Of a stretch of 20,553 nucleotides of DNA, positions 15,664-20,553 are shown one piece after another; position 1 is the first letter of the stretch, and each line of letters begins with the position of its first letter. Origin of the DNA: UBA9076 sp964418835 (GTDB lineage: Bacteria; Bacillota_I; Bacilli_A; Erysipelotrichales; Erysipelotrichaceae). The translations under genes and the position numbers were made by a program. Location of the stretch: positions 1-20,553 of the forward strand of contig CAYQNJ010000022.1 in the NCBI GenBank assembly GCA_964418835.1, in the 5' to 3' direction. Under the pieces are notes generated by a model. The model did no database searches and had not been told where the DNA came from. It worked only from the letters and a program-made list of their open reading frames with translations.

Positions 15664-17958
15664 AGTTTTATTCTCCTTTTTTTCTTCAACTATTTTATCT
15701 CTATCTAATTTAAACCATTTTAGCCTTAACGCATTACTTACCACAAATACACTACTAAATCCCATTGCGGCAGCACCAAACATTGGTGTTAGTCTTAAAT
15801 TAAAACTTGGATATAAAAGACCAGCAGCTAAAGGTATTCCTAATGTGTTATAAAAGAATGCCCAGAATAGGTTTTGTTTGATATTTGTGATTGTTGCTTT
15901 ACTAAGTTTTATTGCATTTACAACATCCATTAAGTCATTTCTCATAAGTACTATATCAGCACTTTCCACCGCAACATCTGTACCATTACCAATCGCAATT
16001 CCAACATCACTTCTAACTAAAGCAGGTGCATCATTAATTCCATCACCAACCATAGCAACTACCTTACCTTCTTTTTGTATACTAGCCACAACGCTTTCTT
16101 TATCAGATGGAAGAACTTGTGCAATAACCTTATCTAAGTTTAGGTTTTTCGCAATACCATTTGCGGTTCTTTCATTATCACCTGTAAGCATTATTGTTTC
16201 TATACCCATAGCCTTAAGTTGTTCAATTGCTTTTTTGCTTGTAGGTTTTACTGTATCTGCTACCGCAATAATTCCAATTAACTTATCTTCTTTCACAAAC
16301 ATTAAAGCTGTTTTTCCTTCATTTCCTAATTCATCGATTTTACCTTGGTAGTTTGTAATATCAATTTTATATTCGTTAATTAATCTTTCATTTCCTGCAA
16401 TATAACTAATACTATTAATACTTCCCTTTATACCCTTACCAGTAATAGATTCAAAGTTATCAGTTTCAACTATCTCAATATCTTTACTGTATTCAACTAT
16501 AGCTTCAGCCAAAGGATGTTCACTTTTAATTTCTAAAGCTTTTGCTATTTTTAATAATTCTTCTTTTTCTATTCCAATATTTATTACATCAGTTACTTTT
16601 GGTTTTCCTTCAGTTATAGTACCTGTTTTATCTAAAATAACACTTTTAATATTATGTGCAGTTTCTAAAGCTTCTCCTGACTTAATTAAAATACCATTTT
16701 CTGCACCTTTACCAGTACCCACCATAATCGCAACTGGTGTTGCTAAACCTAAAGCACATGGACAAGATATAACTAGGACTGAAATAGCAGAAGATAATGC
16801 AAATTCAAATGATTGCCCTAGTGCTAACCAGACAACTGCACTTAATAATGCTATACCTATAACAACAGGCACAAATATACCAGAAACCTTATCTGCCATC
16901 TTCGCAATAGGAGCCTTACTTGCTCCAGCATCTTCTACTAACTTTAATATCTTAGAAAATACAGTATCTTCACCAACACTAGTAGCCCTAGCTTTAATAA
17001 ATCCAGACTTATTAATAGTTGCTTGAATAACTTTACTTCCAATTTCTTTCTCAACTGGAATACTTTCTCCAGTAATCATAGATTCATCTATTGAAGTAGT
17101 ACCTTCAATTATGATTCCATCCACAGGTATACTGTTTCCTGGTTTAATTACAATGATATCCCCAACTATTACATCTTCAATCAAGACTTCACTAGTAATA
17201 CCATTTTTTTCTACTATCGCTACTTTTGGCGCAAGATCCATCAACTTTTCTAAAGCTTCACTTGTCTTTCCTTTTGACTTTGCTTCAAAATATTTACCTA
17301 ACGTAATTAAAGTTAAAATAACTCCAGCTGATTCAAAATAAACATCCATATGATAAGTATTAACAATTTCATGATTATTAAAACCTAGTCCATAACCAAT
17401 CATATATAACGCAAATATTCCATAAACAACAGCTGCACCAGATCCAATAGCAATCAAACTATCCATATTGGGAGTTAAGTTAAATAAACTTTTAAACCCT
17501 CTTATAAAATACGATCTATTTACATATAAAATAGGTAGTACTAATAAAAACTGAGTTAAAACAAAAGCAATCGAACCTTCATGTCCACTCATAAACTTAA
17601 ATAATGGTAATCCCCACATAGATCCCATTGATACATACATCAAAGGAATTACAAAAATCGTTGAAACTATTAATCTATATCTTAATTCTTCTTTTTCCTT
17701 GTCTGCATTTATTTTTGCAACATTTTCTTTTTTAATAGTTTTAACTTCATTAACTAGGCTAGCACCATAACCAGCTTTTTCAACTGCTTTAATAACTTCT
17801 TCATTACTTAGCTTACTACCATCTATATTTACACTCATGGAATTAGTTAATAAGTTTACATTAACATCATTTGCACCATCCAATTTTTCAACTGCCTTTA
17901 ATACATGAGCTTGACAAGATGCACAAGTCATTCCAGTAATATTAAATTTTTCACTCAT
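15460..17958 (-). CDS. copA: Copper-exporting P1B-type ATPase CopA with an extra C-terminal HMA domain
   Basis: An 832-residue inner-membrane Cu(+) pump. An N-terminal HMA domain (GMTCASC, residues 9-15) is followed by eight helices with the CPC metal site (SCPCALGLATP), the phosphorylated aspartate in DKTGTITEGKP, the SEHPLAEA motif of P1B pumps, TGE and GDGINDAP. A second HMA domain (GMSCQMC, ~774-780) is added at the C-terminus, after a charged linker rich in Lys and Glu. Most CopA proteins carry HMA domains only at the N-terminus. The start at 17958 follows AGAGGT and lies nine bases after the csoR stop. Regulation by CsoR is expected: copper binding should release the repressor. A strong terminator follows the gene. 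Confidence 0.96.
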   Translation of the reverse strand: MSEKFNITGMTCASCQAHVLKAVEKLDGANDVNVNLLTNSMSVNIDGSKLSNEEVIKAVEKAGYGASLVNEVKTIKKENVAKINADKEKEELRYRLIVSTIFVIPLMYVSMGSMWGLPLFKFMSGHEGSIAFVLTQFLLVLPILYVNRSYFIRGFKSLFNLTPNMDSLIAIGSGAAVVYGIFALYMIGYGLGFNNHEIVNTYHMDVYFESAGVILTLITLGKYFEAKSKGKTSEALEKLMDLAPKVAIVEKNGITSEVLIEDVIVGDIIVIKPGNSIPVDGIIIEGTTSIDESMITGESIPVEKEIGSKVIQATINKSGFIKARATSVGEDTVFSKILKLVEDAGASKAPIAKMADKVSGIFVPVVIGIALLSAVVWLALGQSFEFALSSAISVLVISCPCALGLATPVAIMVGTGKGAENGILIKSGEALETAHNIKSVILDKTGTITEGKPKVTDVINIGIEKEELLKIAKALEIKSEHPLAEAIVEYSKDIEIVETDNFESITGKGIKGSINSISYIAGNERLINEYKIDITNYQGKIDELGNEGKTALMFVKEDKLIGIIAVADTVKPTSKKAIEQLKAMGIETIMLTGDNERTANGIAKNLNLDKVIAQVLPSDKESVVASIQKEGKVVAMVGDGINDAPALVRSDVGIAIGNGTDVAVESADIVLMRNDLMDVVNAIKLSKATITNIKQNLFWAFFYNTLGIPLAAGLLYPSFNLRLTPMFGAAAMGFSSVFVVSNALRLKWFKLDRDKIVEEKKENKTMNKEIQIEGMSCQMCVKHVKNALEDLGVSAEVNLEKNNAVVTSINEVSDETLKNAVEDAGYKVVSIK

Positions 17959-17967
17959 AAATTACCT

Positions 17968-18231
17968 CTACTTTAAAACTTTCATAAGTAAATTAGAAAG
18001 TTCATCAATTTTTTCATTTCTTTCATCTTGTGTTTCTGCATTATTTACACAAGATTTTAAGTGAGCTGTAAGTATTTCTTTATTAGTTTTATTTATCATT
18101 GCTTCCACAGCCAATAGCTGATGACTAATATCAACACAATATTTATCCTCATCTACCATCTTCATAATTCCTTCAATCTGACCTCTAGCCGTTTTTAAAT
18201 ATTTCATAACTAATTTTTTATCTGCTTTCAC
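17968..18231 (-). CDS. csoR: Copper-sensing repressor CsoR
   Basis: An 87-residue all-helical repressor of copA. The copper ligands follow the C-x24-H-x3-C pattern: Cys in KYCVDIS, His and Cys in AHLKSC, matching Cys36-His61-Cys65 of the Mycobacterium tuberculosis protein. This marks a Cu(I) sensor rather than a nickel (RcnR) or formaldehyde (FrmR) sensor. The frame is open upstream to an ATG at 18282, but I chose the GTG at 18231. It has GGAGGGGG upstream, and the predicted transcription start near 18247 lies inside the longer frame, so the longer protein could not be made from that promoter. It is the first gene of the operon with copA. Confidence 0.92.
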   Translation of the reverse strand: MKADKKLVMKYLKTARGQIEGIMKMVDEDKYCVDISHQLLAVEAMINKTNKEILTAHLKSCVNNAETQDERNEKIDELSNLLMKVLK

Positions 18232-18253
18232 ACCTACACCCCCTCCTAGTGTT

Positions 18254-18282
18254 ATTATCAAACCAAAATAAAAGAAAGTCAA
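18254..18282 (-). promoter_or_regulatory. Promoter of csoR-copA
   Basis: On the minus strand TTGACT (18282-18277), a 17-base spacer and GATAAT (18259-18254). The -35 box is formed by the 3' arm of the preceding terminator stem. The downstream segment 18231-18250 is unusually G-rich for this genome (TAGGAGGGGGTGTAGG) and may include the CsoR site, but no clean inverted repeat is visible. Confidence 0.62.
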
Positions 18283-18296
18283 TTATTTGACTCTCT
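18266..18296 (-). terminator. Rho-independent terminator after the HAD phosphatase gene
   Basis: On the minus strand a 10-bp stem AGAGAGTCAA / TTGACTTTCT with an ATAA loop, then TTTATTTT. It begins six bases after the HAD stop and separates this operon from csoR-copA. Confidence 0.8.
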
Positions 18297-18302
18297 GATT
18301 AC

Positions 18303-19124
18303 CTATATTAAATCATAATGTTCAAATGCTTTGTATATACCATCATTATCTACAGTATCAGTTATATAATCCGCAATCTCTAATTCTTTAGGTAAAGCAT
18401 TACCCATAGCTATACCAATTCCACAATCTCTTAATAATTCAAAATCATTATCACTATCTCCAATACCAACTGCATCTTCATATGTTAAACCATAATGATC
18501 TAATACTATCTTAGCAGCTGTTGACTTATTATATTCCTTCATTGTTATTTCAAGGTTTAACATACCCTTCTTTTCATCAGCTTGAGAGAAAGTTAGATTA
18601 TATCCATCTAAACTCTTATATAATTCTTCATACTCTTCCATCTTATTCGCATAAATACAAATTTTAAATATCTTATCTCTATTATCCCAATAATCCATGT
18701 TATAAAACCCATGATGATTTAATAGTTTTTTTCCTTCTTCATAATCAATATTATCACCAATAAAATACTTAATTAATTGTGTTGTAGATTTACCATGACA
18801 ATATGCCCCTGCATCTCCCTCTAAACAATAACCTAAGTTTAAATCAGTAAAAAGTTTAACTAATCTATTAACTTCTTCTAACTCTAAAGGCTTTTCAAAA
18901 ACTCTTTTCTTCTCAATATAAACTAACGATCCTGCACAAAATGCAAAACCATCAAAATCATAATTAATAAATAATTTAGATTCACTTAGTGATCTACCAG
19001 TACAAACAAATACCTTATGACCTTTTTCTCTAGCTTTTTTTATAGCTAATAAAGATGACTCAGGAACTGTTTTATTCACATGGTCATATAATGTTCCATC
19101 AATATCCACAAATATTACTTTCAT
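18303..19124 (-). CDS. Cof-type HAD-IIB family phosphatase
   Basis: A 273-residue cytoplasmic phosphatase. Motif I is DIDGT with nucleophile D7 and acid/base D9, motif II is CTGRS (T42), the motif III lysine is near residue 200 (YNKST), and motif IV is GDSDND (222-227). The large C2B cap domain (~85-185) marks the Cof/YidA subfamily, whose members hydrolyse small sugar phosphates or nucleotides such as FMN precursors; the substrate cannot be told from sequence. The start at 19124 overlaps the stop of the upstream 81-residue gene by four bases (ATGA), so the two are translationally coupled. A terminator follows. Confidence 0.93.
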   Translation of the reverse strand: MKVIFVDIDGTLYDHVNKTVPESSLLAIKKAREKGHKVFVCTGRSLSESKLFINYDFDGFAFCAGSLVYIEKKRVFEKPLELEEVNRLVKLFTDLNLGYCLEGDAGAYCHGKSTTQLIKYFIGDNIDYEEGKKLLNHHGFYNMDYWDNRDKIFKICIYANKMEEYEELYKSLDGYNLTFSQADEKKGMLNLEITMKEYNKSTAAKIVLDHYGLTYEDAVGIGDSDNDFELLRDCGIGIAMGNALPKELEIADYITDTVDNDGIYKAFEHYDLI

Positions 19125-19366
19125 TTATCTTCCTCCATATTAATACCACTTCTTTCTAGGTATTGAATTATCAAATTATTAACCATTTTATTGCCTAATA
19201 ATTCTCTATATCTAACACTCTTTTCTTTACCCATACCTTTTAATTTCTCCATTTCTTTTAAAACAATATTTTGTTTTGCAAGAATAGAATCCTTAAATCC
19301 TTCATATTTTAATAGAAGCTGTATTAATTCTTCTTTTGAATATTTATCAAATCTGTCTTTTTCCAT
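19121..19366 (-). CDS. Unrecognised small protein, 81 residues, probably helical
   Basis: Starts MEKDRFDKYSKEELIQLLLKYE. It is strongly charged, rich in Lys, Glu and Leu, and has heptad-like spacing over residues ~8-45 suggesting a coiled coil. No membrane segment or cysteine is present. The ATG at 19366 has GAGGT four bases upstream, and the stop overlaps the HAD start (ATGA), so it is surely translated with that gene. I do not recognise the family. It could be a partner or regulator of the phosphatase, but only the gene order suggests it. Confidence 0.75.
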   Translation of the reverse strand: MEKDRFDKYSKEELIQLLLKYEGFKDSILAKQNIVLKEMEKLKGMGKEKSVRYRELLGNKMVNNLIIQYLERSGINMEEDK

Positions 19367-19409
19367 TAATACCTCATATTTATATTACTATTAAATTGTA
19401 AAATATACT

Positions 19410-19880
19410 TTAAATAAACTTAGATTTTTCATAATTATATGGAATACTACTACCAACTAATACATCTTCTATCTTTTCTATAATTAACCAATCATCCATA
19501 TTATTTTGTTTTTCAAAATTAAGTTTAGGATTTAATACTTCAACATCCCCAAAAGAAATTAAACATATACATTTCTTATGCCATCTTTCTCTTTGTTTAT
19601 CACTAAGTAATAAACTATCCATATTATCTTCAAACACTTTATTAATCTGTTCTTCACTTAACTTAACATAATTAAATACCTCTTTTACAATAGCTTTTGC
19701 GGAAATAGTTAAAGAACCTTTTTCCATAAAATATAATGTTTCTCCATTAAACACCCTACTATGTGGAATCTTTCTACCTGCAGCACTTCTAATAACCATT
19801 GTCTTTTCTTCTGAAATTATTTTATCTAATTCTTTACTTCCTTTTTTACCTGCATTATCTGTATATACTACATGTATCAT
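19410..19880 (-). CDS. Unrecognised 156-residue protein, possibly PUA/ASCH-like
   Basis: Starts MIHVVYTDNAGKKGSKELDKII. It contains MVIRSAAGRKIPHSRVFNGETLYFMEKG (28-55), then ISAKAIVKEVFNY, a helical part, and KKCICLISFGDVEVLNP (~104-120). A strand-rich front, a 'chance of access' turn such as R-x-F-x-G-E-x-L-Y-F and a closing NNMDDWLIIEK recall small RNA- or nucleotide-binding PUA/ASCH/EVE-type barrels, but I cannot assign a family. The start at 19880 follows GAGGT. It is the first gene of an operon with the 81-residue protein and the HAD phosphatase, 43 bases before the next gene. Confidence 0.8.
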   Translation of the reverse strand: MIHVVYTDNAGKKGSKELDKIISEEKTMVIRSAAGRKIPHSRVFNGETLYFMEKGSLTISAKAIVKEVFNYVKLSEEQINKVFEDNMDSLLLSDKQRERWHKKCICLISFGDVEVLNPKLNFEKQNNMDDWLIIEKIEDVLVGSSIPYNYEKSKFI

Positions 19881-19897
19881 ATAATTACCTCTATAAA

Positions 19898-19906
19898 ATT
19901 ATATCA
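19898..19906 (-). promoter_or_regulatory. Extended -10 promoter of the 156-residue/HAD operon
   Basis: The minus strand reads TGATATAAT, the same element as at the rsmG promoter, and GAGGT follows seven bases later. The -35 region is weak. Confidence 0.58.
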
Positions 19907-20008
19907 TTAAACTAACTTTAGGTTTTTAACACTCAAATATAAATAGCCTTAAGTCAATTATATTAATACATATTTATATTAATATTTAATTAGGAAGGGT
20001 GTGTTTTT

Positions 20009-20494
20009 ATGAGTGTTACATTTACTTTCAAAGAAGTTCCTAAAACAAAAGATGATTTGTTAAAAATTCCAGAGTTTTCTTTGGATACACCGTTTAAAGC
20101 TGCAGCGCTTACTACATTAGTATTATTAAACTATGAAAACAATGTTGAAAAAACTATTGAGATGCTAAATGTTTTAAAAGGACCAAAACCTCTATCTAAC
20201 TATGATATACAATTCATAAGGGACAGAATAAGTGATAAACCTTATGTAGTTGCATCTTACTTTGAAGGATCAAATCCAACTAATAATTATGAATATAATA
20301 AACCTTTAAAAATCACAATACATGAAGATAAGTATTCATATGATAATGAAGGTTATGCAAAGCTTACTATTCAATCTAGTGGTGCAGATTCTAAAAGACC
20401 GATTGTATTAAGAGAGAAAGATGGTAAGTGGTACTTATGGGAAAACTTATTACTTGCGGACATAAGAAAACCAGCCAGAATTAGTGGCTGGTAG
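20009..20494 (+). CDS. DUF6935-like protein of unknown function
   Basis: A 161-residue soluble protein, one of only two supported plus-strand genes in the window. An N-terminal helical half (TPFKAAALTTLVLLNYENN, then EMLNVLKGPKPLSNYDIQFIRDR) is followed by a beta-rich half (YFEGSNPTNNYEYNKPLKITIHE, then GYAKLTIQSSGADSKRPIVLREKDGKWYLWE). From memory this matches the pattern of the DUF6935 family in gut Bacillota; no function is known to me. The ATG at 20009 has AGGAAGGG upstream. It is divergent from the 156-residue gene, with 128 AT-rich bases between them. Its 3' end overlaps a hairpin and a possible convergent gene. Confidence 0.85.
   Translation: MSVTFTFKEVPKTKDDLLKIPEFSLDTPFKAAALTTLVLLNYENNVEKTIEMLNVLKGPKPLSNYDIQFIRDRISDKPYVVASYFEGSNPTNNYEYNKPLKITIHEDKYSYDNEGYAKLTIQSSGADSKRPIVLREKDGKWYLWENLLLADIRKPARISGW
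20470..20492 (-). terminator. Hairpin at the 3' end of the DUF6935-like gene, better as a minus-strand terminator
   Basis: An 8-bp GC-rich stem ACCAGCCA/TGGCTGGT with a seven-base loop. On the minus strand it runs straight into TTTTCTTATG; on the plus strand no T-run follows. It therefore fits best as the terminator of a minus-strand gene entering from the right edge, placed inside the last codons of the plus-strand gene. Confidence 0.65.
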
Positions 20495-20553
20495 AATCAT
20501 CTTGAATTAGTGATTTATTATATTCCATTACATATTTATACTTATGATCTTTA
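20481..20553 (-). CDS. Possible C-terminus of a minus-strand gene entering from the right edge
   Basis: Only one of the three minus-strand frames is open from the right edge; it ends DHKYKYVMEYNKSLIQDD plus five more residues, then TAA at 20483-20481. The stop falls in the loop of the hairpin terminator just described, which supports a gene ending here. It would overlap the convergent plus-strand gene by 14 bases. With 23 residues visible, the product cannot be named. Confidence 0.4.
   Translation of the reverse strand, partial: KDHKYKYVMEYNKSLIQDDSTSH

Noticed and set aside
15878..16351. Long plus-strand open frame (157 codons) inside copA, and other antisense frames across the window
   Set aside because: They lie opposite clear conserved genes, lack ribosome sites and have no recognisable protein features; they are shadows of AT-rich coding sequence.
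17968..18282. 104-residue CsoR starting at 18282
   Set aside because: That ATG lies within the preceding terminator and upstream of the predicted transcription start; the GTG at 18231 has a strong Shine-Dalgarno and gives the normal length.
19955..20000. Repeated ATATTAATA units upstream of the DUF6935-like gene
   Set aside because: Low-complexity AT sequence of a promoter region; not distinct enough to call an operator.
1..20553. CRISPR array, tRNA, rRNA, transposase or prophage genes
   Set aside because: No regularly spaced repeats, cloverleaf-like genes or mobile-element proteins were found on either strand.

Overview
The window is very AT-rich bacterial DNA with strong Shine-Dalgarno sites and TGA used as a stop codon (for example at 19121-19123). 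The genes rsmG, noc-like, parA and parB are adjacent, a gene order typical of Bacillota near the replication origin. Together with a flavodiiron protein/rubredoxin oxygen-defence operon, this points to an anaerobic low-GC Bacillota (a clostridial or Erysipelotrichia/RF39-like lineage; the exact group cannot be settled by eye). A run of 100 N at 3857-3956, flanked by two identical 55-bp copies, shows that this is a draft scaffold. Nearly all genes lie on the minus strand; only two plus-strand genes are supported (9760-9888 and 20009-20494).

Layout from left to right: (1) 1-3447, a two-gene operon for a heterodimeric ABC transporter whose second gene runs off the left edge. Its promoter overlaps a perfect 40-bp palindrome (3502-3541), a strong operator candidate. 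(2) 3631-6472, an oxygen-detoxification operon read as fprA (flavodiiron protein), NADH:rubredoxin oxidoreductase, rubredoxin, terminator. The assembly gap lies between the last two genes. (3) 6482-9654, the chromosome-maintenance operon rsmG, noc-like, parA, parB, with an extended -10 promoter at the start and an intrinsic terminator immediately after parB. mnmE/mnmG, which often sit upstream of rsmG, are not here. (4) 9726-9888, a divergent plus-strand gene for a 42-residue membrane peptide. (5) 9894-15408, two very large polytopic membrane proteins: a GT39/PMT-type protein fused to a second GT-C-like module, and a second GT-C-like protein. They probably form a surface glycosylation pathway that uses polyprenyl-phosphate sugars. 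(6) 15421-18282, the copper operon csoR-copA. The copA reading frame ends in a CopZ-like domain with its own internal Shine-Dalgarno and ATG. (7) 18266-19903, an operon of two unrecognised small proteins and a Cof-type HAD phosphatase. (8) 20009-20494, a DUF6935-like protein on the plus strand, with a hairpin at its 3' end that looks like a terminator for a minus-strand gene entering from the right.

The most interesting points are the Noc-like protein that has lost both ParB CTP-binding motifs, the probable internally initiated copper chaperone inside copA, the 40-bp palindromic operator, the rubredoxin with a C-x-C instead of C-x2-C first knuckle, and the fused dual GT-C glycosyltransferase. 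None of these is clearly a wholly new system.
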